The notes beneath the pieces were generated by a model. That model did not search any database, was not told where the DNA came from, and saw only the letters and a list, made by a program, of their open reading frames with translations. Shown piece after piece: positions 42,241 to 55,274 of a DNA stretch of 64,000 nt. The position numbers were made by a program, and so were the translations under genes. The stretch comes from Mactra quadrangularis (Eukaryota; Mollusca; Bivalvia; Venerida; Mactridae). Position 1 is the stretch's first letter, and each line of letters starts with the position of its first letter. Location: the NCBI GenBank assembly GCA_025267735.1, contig CM046309.1, positions 56,550,319 through 56,614,318 on the forward strand. The letters run 5' to 3'.

Positions 42241-44691
42241 CATGGACTCATCTGTATTTAAACTAGGCTTTGATTATTAAACCTACTTACTTTTTTGATA
42301 GGATCAGTAAAAAAGGGTTAATATAATTTCAGTTTTAATACTATACAATTACATCAGAAGTGGGCTCGTTACTTTAGATGTATGCCGGTAAGGAGTGTGC
42401 CTGCGTGCGACAGGTGTCGCTTTAATTGGATTATAAAGCTTGTTTGCCACGTGAGACGTGCACGGCGACGTTCTTTTCTTCTTTTTTATATTCTTTATTA
42501 TTCTTTTTTTATCAGCGAATCAAAAGAAATGTAATGTAAGTAAAATGACGATTATTTTAAATTTACAACAAACGTACCCACAATGCGAAACGATCTTTAA
42601 TATGGCTTTGAATGATACAAAATGTGATATTTTTTATGAAACAGACTTCCACCTGCCTATTTTTTCATTAAAATACACTTATTCATCCTTCTATACTAAG
42701 AAAAGCAGCTGTATGCAAATTAGATCGAGTGTCGCACGACACGATGTGGATTTTTTTACTTTATAGCAGGTTTTGAATAGTTATACACCGACGACAGCGA
42801 CTGGTCCGTGTAATTATTCGCGTGCCGCTACATCTGGGCCCTAGGGACGTTTGGAAGTTAAATAAATTGGAAACTTATTAAACGATTGAGGTGAGTTGGT
42901 GCCTTGATGTATCGATATGCGAATTTTATATTCCAATTATCTACAGTGATCGTTTGTCCTATTGTCCGTATGATTTTTAGTAAAAAAATGTAAAAAATAT
43001 TTGTAACCTCGCGATGATTAAGTGTAACCCAATCACCTGCTTAATAAAAGTAGACCACCGGAGGCCATATTCATACGCGCTTGGTCTATTTACTATACAG
43101 CTTTTGAGATGACTTATTTCTCATATATTAACATACACATGTTGAAACAGAAATAGGTTTAAAGTTATTAACAATGAACACAATATGATAGATCTATCGA
43201 GGTTTTGACGTTTAAATTGTTTGGTCGCGTGGGTTATTTTAATTTTCATAATTTACGCAGATTTTGGGGAAAATAATCACCCCCTGGTCAAACATGTTTC
43301 TCAGATTTGAAGTGCTCTGCAATCAAATATCATTTTTAAAGACATGAAATATGTACACAAGCCAAACAACTACAAAGGCGAGTGTCGGTATTTTTCTCTA
43401 GCCCCAATGTGACATCGTTGACTGTATTCAAACCCAAAAGCACCTGTCGCCCATTGAAAATCCAATACACAGAAATGTATGAAAAATAGCGATACGTTAA
43501 TTATAGGCGACAGTTCACAAATAGGCTTTTGTTCCGACAACCTAATATGGGTAAAGTTCAGAGCTCCTTTTATGATTATCCGTCCCAATTAATTTGTGAT
43601 GGAAGAGCGGTATCGATCATACGGCTTTACTGACTTTTAGCTATTGTTTCGTCGTGAGTTTTACAGCGTCCCCATCTGGTCCTGACGAAATATCCTGAAG
43701 TACCGTTAGACTACTTTTGTTCAACCGACACTCGAAAAATTATAATTAACAAATAATTTGATCATCACCTGTCGTCATTAATTTACATATTGTACCGTTA
43801 GGCAGACGCTGGATGTTACTATAAATAGACGGATGCTACGGAATGCTGGGAGTACTGACTGAATTCCTTCACGTGATTGGTTCATTCCGATGCACGCGAG
43901 TTTCTGATCTTGAAAAACGAAATTTTACAACCAGAAGGATGCTAACTTTGTCAATAATATGTTCGTTTCCTTCATAAAATTGTAAATGTAACTACTCGCA
44001 GTTTTATTCAAAATAATCTAACTATAAGTAGAAAGTTTGTTGATATATGTATTATCGAAAAATATCGAGTATCTAAATCAGCCGGGTGAATGTATGAGCC
44101 ACTGTTAGTTGAATAAAGTTTTACCAATACACGTATACTAGTAATCATTTTAGACAAATACATGCAATTATTATTAACTTAATTCATGAAAAAAGGTCAA
44201 ATGGAACAAGCTATCATGTGACTTTTCAAAACTATTGTTAAGAAGTTATTTCAATCTTGACTTGACCTTATACCAGACGATACAAAGTTACAAACCAGCA
44301 TTCCTTCACACACAGAACCCCTTAAAACCCCACCGCAATCCATTAACACATGTATTGTATACCTTATAACAGCACTTCATTTTTTCTTCTTCAATTTTCT
44401 GCCAGACCTTACTCGGACAATAGTAAGTTATTTCACTGAATAAAAACCTATCCTAGCCAATGATTACAAGCAAACTAGAAAAACCGCCGTATCGTCTTTG
44501 ATCTTAAACAACTTAATTTGTATTTCACTGATTGTGTAGGTTTGTCATACATCGACAACAACGTGTTGTAATGATCGAACTCTTCAGGGCTGGCTATTAT
44601 TTGGAGCAGTTTCTTCAAGTCTAATATATTGTAATGTATAATGCTTTTCGCCTCATTTGAATTTAAACATTTTTTTTTCAGTTATATAGCG
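42241..44691. other. Long non-coding stretch with weak regulatory hints
   Basis: No gene recognised. ACTATAAATAGACGG near 43818 is TATA-like. 43590-43900 has little repeat content. A single GAGTATCTAAATCAGCCGGG arm of the 6585 foldback lies near 44069. The 102-codon frame at 42458-42766 has no recognisable domain. Confidence 0.4.
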
Positions 44692-44945
44692 GCGATCAGC
44701 AATCCTACTAACTGCCCTAAAAAGGTCATTTTTCTCTGAACGCAAGCTTTAACCAAGCACTAAACTTGTACACTCAAGACAGCGTGTGATAACTGCCATA
44801 CTTGGTATGAAGGTATGCGAGAGAATAATCGTAGAAAATAGTTCAAGACAAAACTTAACTAAGGTATACATAGGTCTTGCACGGTAATCGAACCCACTAC
44901 CCTTGGTATTGTAGTCTGACGCGCTACCGAGTAAGTTAACAAGGT
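44692..44945 (-). mobile_element. SINE-C-like copy with tRNA-like head
   Basis: On the minus strand the head is TTACTCGGTAGCGCGTCAGA, with GGTAGTGGGTTCGATTACC as B box (44882-44936). The body AACTGCCATACTTGGTATGA lies further left. It is diverged from the 13815 copy. Confidence 0.6.
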
Positions 44946-44995
44946 TGGTCCCTTCAGTCAAATAGAATGATTGCGTAATGATGCAATATAATTTA

Positions 44996-45200
44996 TTGCA
45001 AAAGGGGTTCGGTCTAATTTCACTAGTTGGCCAATAAATGAGCTGAACCCCGGCTCCCTAAGCCTATTACCACATCCAGAAAACGTTGCAAAACAAGTAA
45101 TTGCAAAAGGGGCCCTAATTTGACTCGTAGAGCAATAAACTCGTCAAACCAGAGGGGAGGGGGGGGGGGCTCGCAACGGATTTCCACACCATCTCTAAGC
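44996..45200. repeat. Tandem duplication, ~105 bp x 2
   Basis: TTGCAAAAGGGGTTCGGTCT...CAATAAATGAGCTGAACCCC and TTGCAAAAGGGGCCCTAATT...CAATAAACTCGTCAAACC, both later followed by (C)CCTAAGCC/CTCTAAGCC. A G-run lies at ~45158-45169. Confidence 0.6.
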
Positions 45201-45800
45201 CAATTCAAACCTCACAAATTTGTACATGTATCTAACCATACCAGCGTGATTTTATTCGTTGTTCACATGACCCGGTGTCTAAATGGCTTGTCAAATGTTT
45301 GCTCGGTGAAACTACTTAAGAGGGGATTAATTTTGTAACAGGAATTAGGGTCCTGCCTTAGTTTACTATGTAACTAACTTCTAATCCTTTTCCGTCCTGC
45401 TGTGCAGTGGACAAATATTACATAAGAATGAAAATACCTTTAAATTGAAGGGGATTTATTAAGATAATCTAACTTTTCACCATTAAGGTGGTGAACAATA
45501 TCACACGGTTCACCTGTGTGTTGTATGAGGACCCTGGATAGTTTAAAAGTACAGCAGTTCCTTTTTAATACATTTAGATCGTTCTAGTTCAGGGGTCAGG
45601 GTTGAAATTATGTTCCTGTACTTTGTTCTAGGTTCAATTTCTAATATGTTTGGTCGGTGCCTATAAGGGTAACGGACAGAGTAAAGTCAGAAGTTTCAGC
45701 GTTTCCATTGACTTTTATGAAAAAAAAACAACTGAACCAGTTCTAATCATTTTCTGTCATGGTTACTCATCCCGACACTATCTCTGTGGCATACGACATT
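45201..45800. other. Non-coding DNA, no feature seen
   Basis: No gene or repeat that I can support. Confidence 0.45.
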
Positions 45801-46112
45801 ATAGTGTCATCATCATCACCACGATCATCATCATCATCAAGATCATCATTTTTATCAAAAACACTATTTGTGCTTCCATTTCATCATCAGCATCATTAAT
45901 ATCATTATCATCATCATCAATTTCATCGTAATAATTATCATCACTTCAACCACCGTCAGGGGTACTATCATCATCCCCATCCCCATCATCACAACATCAT
46001 TTTCATCATTATCATCATCACCATTTTTATTATCATTACTACCACAGAATCACCACCACCATCATCATCATCATCATCTACAACATTATGACCATCATCA
46101 TCGTTATTTCCA
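45801..46112 (-). repeat. (ATC)n microsatellite
   Basis: ATCATCATC/CATCACC runs for ~300 bp with TTTCATC and ATTAT interruptions. It is the complement of the GAT array at 36975. Its Ile/Ser/His-rich frames (93 and 84 codons) are not genes. Confidence 0.85.
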
Positions 46113-46839
46113 TGGTCATTAGTATCATTAATATAAAACACACTTTCTCAAACCGCCGAAACTATTTCATTGTCTTGTCTATTTCTCGTAACAAAAGCCT
46201 ACTTACCTACTCGTACGTAAAAAACAGACTGCGGGAAAAACGGAAATGTTACAGTGAGGCGAGAGGATTTAATTAACCTTCATACCGTTTATATACGAGG
46301 TATTTTATTCATACAAATACCTCATGATCAGTGAATTGATGCATACAAACCCATCACCAGTTCATGCCACCCTTACAGTACCATAGTGTACAATGGGTCG
46401 GTTGTTATGGTGATAATTTATGCTACATCTATACGTATACTAGGATAAGATCCCTTCAGTCCGTCACAGCATGCTAGAGAAAGGTTCATATATCTAATTC
46501 ACTTCTCATATAATTTTAGTGTAATCATTTCTTATATGGTACAATGAAACAATTTCAGCGTGATGTAATTCCTTTGTAGTCTAACATAATTGCTGTAGCC
46601 ATGTCAGGACGGTTTAACATTGCCATAAAGTTAGGTTACAGGCCTAGTCTTTCTTTGTAATAAATCGTGGTCACTGTATTTTATCATCGTATACTTGAGT
46701 TTTCTAGGCCATTTATGATGATATGTGAAGAAGGAGAAAACTAAATGACTCATCTTTAGAATAGTTTCACTATTTTTTGTCCATTCAGCGCATATTTTGG
46801 ACGTAAGTAGTGGCCGTCCATACGATCTGAGCAAGTAAG
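46113..46839. other. Non-coding DNA, no feature seen
   Basis: No gene or repeat that I can support. Confidence 0.45.
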
Positions 46840-47005
46840 GGTTCAGGACCCTATAAGGATTCTATATACACGATCCGTACATGGGTCTTAGGCACAATGA
46901 CCCCAAGTAAAGGGACCCTATGTACAAGGACCCTTAAGCACGGATCCAAGCTACATGAACCCCTATGTACAAGGACCCTATGTGCGAGGACCCTATGTAT
47001 GTGTG
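46840..47005. repeat. Minisatellite, 15 bp
   Basis: GGACCCTATGTACAA-like units start at 46913, 46928, 46942, 46958, 46973 and 46988. Earlier decayed units lie at 46846 and 46898. Confidence 0.8.
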
Positions 47006-47163
47006 TATATAGTGTCATTGTATGGGAGTAGAAAGATCCCCAGATGCAATCTGACTACCTCGGCTATTATGCTAAGAAAATGAAGAATAGAAAAACTGAT
47101 GTTTTTTATTCCCATACGTAAATACTCGGATGTTTACGTAATATTAATTCGTATGTAAGCCAC

Positions 47164-47223
47164 AGTGTAACACATTCGGAACGCCTCGACCTTAATGGCC
47201 GAGGAGTTCCGAATGAGTGTAAC
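47164..47223. mobile_element. HP2 palindromic micro-element with perfect 8 bp duplication
   Basis: A 44 bp hairpin (47172-47215): ACATTCGGAACGCCTCGACC, loop TTAAT, GGCCGAGGAGTTCCGAATG. Stem mismatches are few. AGTGTAAC stands at 47164-47171 and 47216-47223. The ends CATTC/GAATG are the same as in HP1, but the rest of the arm differs. Confidence 0.75.
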
Positions 47224-47419
47224 AGTGTTTGGTCGTGCAGTGTCTAGTTAGACACACACATTGTACAGCTGGCTGTATTGTACAAAATCAATCTAGTTCT
47301 TATTGCAACTTAGAGAAAACGGAAATTGTCGAATGGTTACGTTGTCAACTTACGGAGACATTCGTGTCACCTCGGCACTCTCTGTTGCTAATTACCAGAA
47401 ATTATTAGTATAAGCTTGA

Positions 47420-47570
47420 GGGAAGTTGTCAGTCACTGACGGTGAGATGTGCTTAGTAACTGGTAAACAGCTAGGCCCAGATATTTAGCCTTTCCAGGAA
47501 AGGCGAGTATGTTGACTGACTACCGTAATGTAACTTGCACTAACTATTGCTACGACGTTAAACGCAACCA
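47420..47570 (+). mobile_element. SINE-C copy, 5' truncated
   Basis: GGGAAGTTGTCAGTCACTGA, GTAACTGGTAAACAGCTAGG and TATTTAGCCTTTCCAGGAAA give the body. ACGACGTTAAACGCAACCAA gives the 3' end. The head is missing. Confidence 0.7.
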
Positions 47571-48654
47571 ACTTTAAGCCTGAGTATAGAGGTCTTGGCC
47601 AGTCCACTGAACATGAGTAAACCACTAACTGCCAGTGATATGACTAAAAACAAATGGTAAATTGTGGCGAAAAGCACCATACATAACAAAACACTAGTTA
47701 AAGAGGCGAGCGCCTCGCCGTAACAATGATATAAGTACAACAAAACTTGATGTAACAGACATGACAGCGTGTTTAGGTCACTAAAATTATCACAATGCTT
47801 TATATATATCAACATTAAAATCCAGGAGGTCTAGCTCTGACTCACGATACAACTATGTGTTACATAATACACAAACTATTACAAAATAAAATGATTCTTC
47901 TCCCTAATTATAATAATTTTTTATGTAAATGTAAACCGCTCGGATGCAAAAAAAATCTTAAATAAACATAACGTACGCATAACTCCTTTAAACTGCTTGT
48001 TGAAAATATACTCAAGTTGAAAGTACTTCGAGTGCAAAAGAAATTAAATTTTTCCTTTTTTATGGAATTGCAAATCAAATGTCCTGACAAAAATGCATGA
48101 AGCGTAGGGCAAACATGCAATGAATCTCATTAATTTTACATAACTTGTGATGTAATAAAGGCCCGAATCATTGATGGTATAACATAATTGAAATTATCTA
48201 ATATAATAGCAACCAAAAAACAGCAACAATAGTTTCATTGTTCAATTAGACCTCTTTAACGACACTGAAAAGTTTGTTTCATTTCAGTTATATAACTATC
48301 AAAATCGACGACCAAGGTACTAGTTCACAGATTTGGTTTATTTTTTTATAATTTCAAAATACCCTTCAGTGTCTGTAATTGTGATAAAAAATAATTATTA
48401 TAATTTTAAGACAAACAGACCTCTATGTTGCAAGAAATATACAATAAAGTCACAAAAGTGCACCAAAAATGTCTATACCGTGACATACGGGGTAGATATT
48501 TACTACATGTACATGAAACACCATCATTTGTAGTTGTAAATCAGTTTGCACTAAAATTGTCATTATCAGAACACAACGTTCATACTTCCAAAAATATTTT
48601 CATACAATTTTGGTAGTTTTAGAAAAGTTGAAATTTAAGTTGAAATCTGTGAAT
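47571..48654. other. AT-rich DNA, no feature seen
   Basis: The 85-codon minus frame at 47558-47815 has hydrophobic runs but no recognised family. No repeats that I can support. Confidence 0.45.
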
Positions 48655-48770
48655 GAGTACCTTTAATAGCGGAATGGTTTTGGTGTAGGGGCCATTTTCT
48701 TCTCAAATTAAGCATTTAGGGCTTAAATATCGTCAAAAATAGTTATTAATAGTGGAACTTTTCAATGCAT
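48655..48770. mobile_element. MITE-P fragment
   Basis: CCTTTAATAGCGGAATGGTT, TTCTTCTCAAATTAAGCATT and AATAGTGGAACTTTTCAATG follow the family order. Both termini are decayed. Confidence 0.6.
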
Positions 48771-50424
48771 TCACTTGCAAATTTGATTGCAATATCCGGG
48801 AAGTGAATTTTGATAAAAAGCACCTTTTGATTGTTAGTTGACGACCATTCGTGCACTTTAAGCACAAAGTATTCGCTTTGTTGAAAATAGTTTTACATAA
48901 AATTCGGATGACTTTAATTGCGATCAGCATCCAAATGCGCTTTGAACAAAACTTGCAACACGAGGCTTAACAATTATCTTTTTATAATCTGTAGGATGCA
49001 ACAGCTTGTCAATTTAAAATTTCGATGAACCATGCATCTCCTAACACCTCACTTACATTATGAGAATGTTTGATTAATTAATATTCATCAAAAAAGTTCA
49101 AACATTAACTGTTGAAAAATACCGATGCACGGCGACGCTAGCTCTGCATGATTTAAATGTCACCTGCCTTACGGAACCACACGACCCTACGTCATGGCGC
49201 GTGGCGTACGAATAAAACGCGACGAAAATTAACTTTAGATCTTGTTTTTACTTGACTAAAAGTTACAATCGATCTGATTTGTTGATAATTGGACAAGATT
49301 TGTTAATTATCTAAATGTTTAATCAGTTGTTAGCGTTTCTGAGCTCTCCTGTGCCGCTAAACATCCGGGCAATTGATGTACGGAAGCCACATGTACGTAT
49401 TTTACCAAATTTCAATTTGCATTATGTTTTTGATGTAAAAAGCGTCGTATTTCGAGCGTAATGTTTACGAAATATGATTGATCTTAATAGAGAAGGCTTT
49501 GATTCACTTCAAACAGCTGCCCCGAAATGTAAATTTGCGCAGGGATGATGCTCCGGGGCTTAAATCAATGTGCCGGCATCCAGCGATACATTCGAGTGGC
49601 TTGTGACGGTATGTTTGGGTAAAATCGTGATAAAGGACCGTGTTTATTTAACTTCTGATGAAAGTTGAGAACCGAAGCAGATGGTGATGTTTGCATCAAA
49701 CAGTCTATACCGCCGATGTACCGCTATGTATTGTTTATTACATTTATAAAATTGATTTTATCAAAAACCAAAACAGCGCGAGGGCTCTATTTATCTACAA
49801 AGTCATATTCGTTTGATTTTGTCTAATCACACTTTTTTGTTTTAGAATAATATTATGATAGATGAGTTATGATACGTCAATAAATAAATAAACAAAATCA
49901 TAAAGATAGTTAAGATATACATTGTACAATAATAAAAATATACTATCAAAGGCCGCTATCTGAGTGTGATGACATACAATTAACTTTCACTGATTTCCAT
50001 CTTTATGTGTAGGGGCCTATACTTGAGACAAGTTTTATTAGAGCACTGGTCTGGCTTGGCCACTCATGGGGCCATAATTGGCCCCTCAAAGAACCCTTAA
50101 TTGCCTACTTGTAGAGGAGTAAATTGTAATCAAAGATTTGAGTTAATTAAACCTGATATAATAATAACCTCAGATATTACAACATGAAAGATAATATTAT
50201 TTTATTGTATGTAATAAATAAGAACTTCCTGTTGCGTTTCTGATTCAGAAGCGACTTTTACTGAACGCTCGGCTCACTGATTGTGCTGTATTGACATGTA
50301 CGCCAACCCTGTAGGCTGAAATCAAAGATGACTTTATTAATAGACTTTACATTTGTTATTACTTTATTATTTTATTTGATTCAGAAAAAAATATCCAATT
50401 ACATAGATGTAACTTAACCACATA
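48771..50424. other. Unique stretch; possible conserved non-coding block near 49000-49700
   Basis: There is little repeat content. 49060-49420 carries TTAATTAATATTCA, GTTAATTATCTAAATG and ATCAGTTGTTAGCG words next to CG-bearing patches such as GGCGCGTGGCGTACG. This could be regulatory DNA. No exon is recognised. Confidence 0.3.
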
Positions 50425-50461
50425 TACAATACAATACAATACAATACAATACAATACAATA
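50425..50461. repeat. (AATAC)n microsatellite
   Basis: Seven uninterrupted AATAC-type pentamers. Confidence 0.9.
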
Positions 50462-50627
50462 TGAAGATGAAGTATGATTATAGTGCATTACTTTGGCTTA
50501 TGAAATTGACCTGAGATCAAAATAAAAATTATATATAAATAACATACATTAAATTAATTCAAGATAGTGCATACGTGTATAGTTAAATGCTAAAATGTAA
50601 TTTTCAAAGTAAGAAAGTCCCCATACA
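50462..50627. other. AT-rich DNA, no feature seen
   Basis: Nothing that I can support. Confidence 0.45.
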
Positions 50628-50677
50628 TGTATAAAGACCAATGATTTTGGTGGCCTTAATAGTGGAACTTTACTGTA
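50628..50677. mobile_element. MITE-P right end
   Basis: GGTGGCCTTAATAGTGGAAC TTTACTG then TA: the family terminus with its TA target. Confidence 0.6.
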
Positions 50678-52307
50678 TTTGAAGCTCTATCGACTATTTT
50701 CATGCATTTAAGGCATCTTAAGTTGATTGTCCAAAACTAAATGGATTTAGTTTCAATCAAATATGGTCAGCACAATTTCCAAATCAAAATACTACAAAAC
50801 ATGAACATACCCGTGCATACTTTACAGTGTTTAGGCATTTCGGGACCGTGACGGTCGCCTTTGGTTTTAGCGGTCTGGTACACCAAAACATGGCGCCTGT
50901 TTGAGTCAGCAAAAAAAGCTCACTTTTATTTTCAATACACTTTTGTCATGGTTACATTCAGACTGTTCATGGTGACATAAATATTTCAAAACTAGAAAAC
51001 TATGTCCGATTAATGATGTTGATAAAATTATATCTTTATTTTGAAAAAAGATAATACGTTATTTCCGCACTCCAATACGACAACTATAAGTATGCGGACA
51101 TTTCGTGCTAAGAACTAATGTGAACCAGGCAATACAGTTTATTTGTTTTAATGCGTTTTTCAGCAATAAAAAACGATGATCGTATGATAAAAATTAAACG
51201 ATCGATAAATGATATATATAATAAAAATACATTTCATTGTACGATTGTTTGACGTAAGAGTTTAAACTAGACCAGTTTTCTTTTGTGAAATAAGGACAAA
51301 GTCACAAACTTTGGCCCTGAGCTTTTTATCTGAAATTTTACTCCCTTTATAGACTAAATTAAAATGGCTATGTACAACGGTCGGCTACCCTTAACCAGTG
51401 TTTCTAAACAACTTCCTTTAGCCATTTTTAATTTAACCATTACTTATAAATCCTTCCACAAAGAACATGCATTTTTCCATATACATATACATGTCAGTCC
51501 GAGGGTGGTATCTTAATAGAGGTTGGACTGACCGTAAGAAAAAAAGTATTGCACGAATTTTTATGAAAATGGTATAAATCTGTCGTGGTCAGTAATCAAC
51601 CCCGGACTGTCGAAATCAATGCATAGCGTTCTACCACTACACATCGGTTGTGGCTTGATTCCGAGATAATGAATTATTAGGTATACCGAGAGCACGAGAT
51701 GGTGTGCATGAAGGGGATATGCAGCATCGGTGGTAATATTTCATAGCCTGTCCCCAGCCATGTTGAGGCAAGAGTAGGGGATCACTGTCACCCATCACTG
51801 ATGTAAGTCTCTCAGCCTAGTGATAAGGTACTTTTCTTTATTCCACTTGGTTTATTTTACCCCTCCCCCAGTGTCCGTAACACTTGATAGAGATCTACCT
51901 TAAAATCAAATCCAACCAACTACCCAAAGTCATGAACTTCAAATTTTTTAATGACTTAATTTTTTGACAGCTGAATCAAACAAAACTTGCGATAATATTA
52001 TATATTGGCGAAGATCTTATCAACAAACGAAATGACAGGAAATAGGGTTTAAAGATTATAATTTTTTTGTGGTGGGGATTTTTTATTATTTTTGAGCGTG
52101 GGGTAAAAACAAAGGATGTTTCAATAGAAATACTTAAAAACAAAATACAAATTGTTTGTGATTAAAAGTTTTAAACGCCTTGTGGTAAAAAATGATTCAT
52201 TCAGAAAAATAATAATAGCGTGAGTATATAGAACGTAAAATATATACATATACATATCATTACAGGGGTGGATACGTGAAATATATATGTACTTCTTGTA
52301 CTTCTGC
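50678..52307. other. Non-coding DNA, no feature seen
   Basis: A tRNA-like word pair near 51610-51660 is too weak to call. No gene recognised. Confidence 0.45.
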
Positions 52308-52547
52308 GCACCTTTTCACAAAAAGTCTTACGAAAAAGTTATCGTAAGTCAATTTCATAAATTTTGCAGTTCACAGTCAGAGGGGTATTAAAACATAAGT
52401 ATGATGAAATATTTAAAAGGTTTAAAGAATTCTACATAATTCAGTGATATTTGGAACCGATTGGCCAAGAAATGACCATATTATTAATGTTTCTTGTTCT
52501 TGACTTACGATGATTTTTATCGTAAGATTTTTTGTGAAACAAACCCC
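52308..52547. mobile_element. MITE-R copy 2
   Basis: CCTTTTCACAAAAAGTCTTA then CGAAAAAGTTATCGTAAGTC at the left. GACTTACGATGATTTTTATC then GTAAGATTTTTTGTGAAAC at the right. The TIR is the same as in the nested copy at 41854. Confidence 0.75.
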
Positions 52548-52584
52548 TGGGAGAATGGAAGAACCTTGTGACAGTTCAGTGTTG

Positions 52585-52795
52585 ATTCAAGGGCGGTCGA
52601 GTTGTTGACAAAGTTGGACACGCAATCATTGGAGAGTGAGCTTCGCATTGGCTCCGGGCTCATTCGAAACCAACTTTGTTGTTTCATTAAGCAAAATAAA
52701 CTTAATCCAATAGTTTAGGGGAATTTAGGTAGAAAGAAACGGAAAGGAATAGAATTAAAAACAAAAATTCCAAGAGCTAGTTTCACAAATAAGGA
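52585..52795 (+). mobile_element. SINE-A copy, diverged
   Basis: The head GGGCGGTCGAGTTGTTGACA is followed by GGCTCCGGGCTCATTCGAAA (B-box area), TTGTTTCATTAAGCAAAATA and the end GAGCTAGTTTCACAAAT. Confidence 0.6.
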
Positions 52796-53914
52796 AGAAC
52801 AAACTTATATAAATTTTAATGTTTTATCACCAGTGAAGTTCAAACACTTGTAGCATTCATGTGATGTCCTTAAAGCATCTTTTTGTGAGCTGTGACTGTG
52901 GTACCGTGGTCCAGGGCAGGATTTCAAATCGAGAGGTCTGTCACAGTTTATTTTAGCAACATAATCACGCTGTAGAGGTTCATTCTCTCGGTCTGTAATT
53001 ATAACGATATCGCCCAAGAAATCCGCATGAAATTTTGAAGTATTTTCATTCGGACTAGTTCGGATTTGTTCCTAGAGCCAATGTAAATTGGTGAAACTGC
53101 TCACTTTTAACTGCGTCCAGTACACTGACGGGACACCTTCCAAAATGGCGTTCTGGTTACAGACTCGACTCTCTGCGGTGACTATATTTAACTGACTCAC
53201 TAATTTTTCTACGGACGCCGCCCAAAAAATCGACCCCATAGTTAGGTTTGATCCCCTGTCAGGTCCGACCATGCCAACTACTTGTACTTTGGTGTATGAA
53301 AGGATTGGCTAGTTCACATACACAATATACATCATAGTGTCGGAGGAAGTTTTATCATATATAATAAATATTGTATGTGAATTTTGTACATTTGTGTATA
53401 CATGTATGTAAAACATTAGTTAAATTAGGAAGAGAAATACATTGTATCCAATTGCACAAAAGGACTAATCAGATCAAGCGTATTAACTCACATTATCTCT
53501 TTACATATACATGTATTTGAATCAGTTTCATTATATTAATTCACTCATGTATCATGTTTCATGATCTGAGGAAACGGAGGTTTGTTCTGTTCTGTTCTGT
53601 TCACAAGGGCGCTTTATACATGTATTAGTATTGGGGTTTTTAAAGTCAACTTTAAGGATGACGATTTAGTGTATGGGTGACCTGCAGAGAAAGCGTAAAG
53701 CGACACTCTTAGAATTGCTATGATATCGGTTTGTCCCTTTCTTGGTAGCCATGACGACAACTTGCATCACAAGCACATATCAGGCAGAATGCAATGTTAT
53801 ATATATCGCATGTTTACTTTAAGGGATTGGCATTGCGACTGTTACATAAGCAAGAAATCGTAACTCAAATCAGAACGTAATTGATTAACAGCTCAATAGT
53901 GAATAATTGTGTTT
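52796..53914. other. Non-coding DNA with a short (TTCTG)n run
   Basis: TTCTGTTCTGTTCTGTTC lies at 53584-53601. Otherwise no feature. Confidence 0.5.
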
Positions 53915-54105
53915 GTTTTGTTTTGTTCGGTTTAACGCCGTAGCAACAGGTTGTATAGGTTATATAACGGCTGCCAGTCAACCTACTCCGAGGCACTGTT
54001 ACTGAAAAGGCTAAATCTCTGGATTTAGCTGTTAACCAACTACTAAGCGCATTCTAAGTCAGTGACTGACAACTGCCCTACATAATAAAGAATCATTGGT
54101 AGGAC
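53915..54105 (-). mobile_element. SINE-C copy, minus strand, with 3' tail
   Basis: On the minus strand: ATGTAGGGCAGTTGTCAGTC, TTAGTAGTTGGTTAACAGCT, GGTTGACTGGCAGCCGTTAT, and the end TTGCTACGGCGTTAAACC followed by an A-rich AACAAAACAAAAC tail. The head is missing (5' truncation). Confidence 0.75.
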
Positions 54106-54319
54106 GGAGAATGGCTGTAGAAGTGAATTATTGAGGCTATCGAATGAATGTACTTGCACATTTGCGCCTCACACACCCTGATCAGTCACCGTATGTGTTG
54201 ATGATCAATGTTTGGCAAAGCACTTTACTGATAAGAAGGAAAGTATATTTCATTACAACACGAAACGCTATACTTTCTTGTGCAAGATGTTCACTAAGTT
54301 TCTCTTAACAAACGGAGCC
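54106..54319. other. Non-coding DNA, no feature seen
   Basis: Nothing that I can support. Confidence 0.45.
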
Positions 54320-54400
54320 AGAACAACTCAACCCGAAGATAACTCAGCCCGAGACAACCGTACCCGTGGACAACTCAAACCTCTGACAACTATAGGTCTC
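54320..54400. repeat. Minisatellite, 15-16 bp x 5
   Basis: ACAACTCAACCCGAAG, ATAACTCAGCCCGAG, ACAACCGTACCCGTGG, ACAACTCAAACCTCTG and ACAACTATAGG. Unit length alternates between 15 and 16, so the 64-codon frame over it is not conserved coding. Confidence 0.75.
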
Positions 54401-55274
54401 ATATAAAATGGAATGCATGTACATTTTGTAAGCATGTTTATATGATGTATAATTACGAGGATGAAATAAAGCTAGTTAAAAAGAAAAGACAATTTAGTTA
54501 TGAAGCATGCTTTAATGATACTTTAGTACCTTGAGGGCAATTTTGATATCGAAGTTTGCCTGTACTATCACAACGATATCAAGCCAGGTTAACAAGCGAT
54601 ATAAAACTTACTTTACCTACATAACATTATGTCTGAACTGCCGAGGGCAAAGTTATTATTTTTTGTTTGTCTCTGTTTGAAGTCGAAAGACAAGAACAGT
54701 CGGTCAGCTTGTCCGGTTTCACACATTAGGTGAGAGTGACCCGGTGGTCACTAAGACATTCATCCTGTATACGGTGAAACAACGCCAGGAAATGACCAAA
54801 TATGGCATGCCACAGATTGGTCAAGTTAAAAATTGGTCTTATCACATCCAGACCACGAAACATCCTATTTAAACTAAAATCTAGCCGGGAATAAAGTCAC
54901 AATTACAAGAGACATTTACGAACATTCTTTTCTGTTTCCCGCACGACGCCATATTGGTCTAAGTCAGTAGACGCTTTGTTTATAGTTAGGCGTTTTATGA
55001 CCATGATTGGTTCGTTATTTCAAGGTGATAAACCGTTTGCAGGTTATTAGATTGTTTAGCTATGGGTTCTAAGTGGTCATTTCCTTCAATTTTTACTTTG
55101 TGTATCAGAAAAGGTGATTGAACTTGATATTAGTGTGGTCCACACTAACGGAGAGATTAAAGTTATGTAATTGTGGGGTATGACACAAACCTAACCTTTC
55201 TCTTTGTTCAATCCGAGGACACAGATTTTCCTCTTCAAGAAATGGAGCAAATTACCACTTTGTGCATTGAAAAT
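54401..55274. other. Non-coding DNA, no feature seen
   Basis: No gene or repeat that I can support. Confidence 0.45.

Noticed and set aside
45801..46112. Histidine/serine/isoleucine-rich protein
   Set aside because: It is a pure by-product of the ATC microsatellite.
51595..51850. Possible minus-strand tRNA-derived SINE
   Set aside because: Only a weak GTAGTGGTAGAACGC word and no convincing B box; no second copy in the window.
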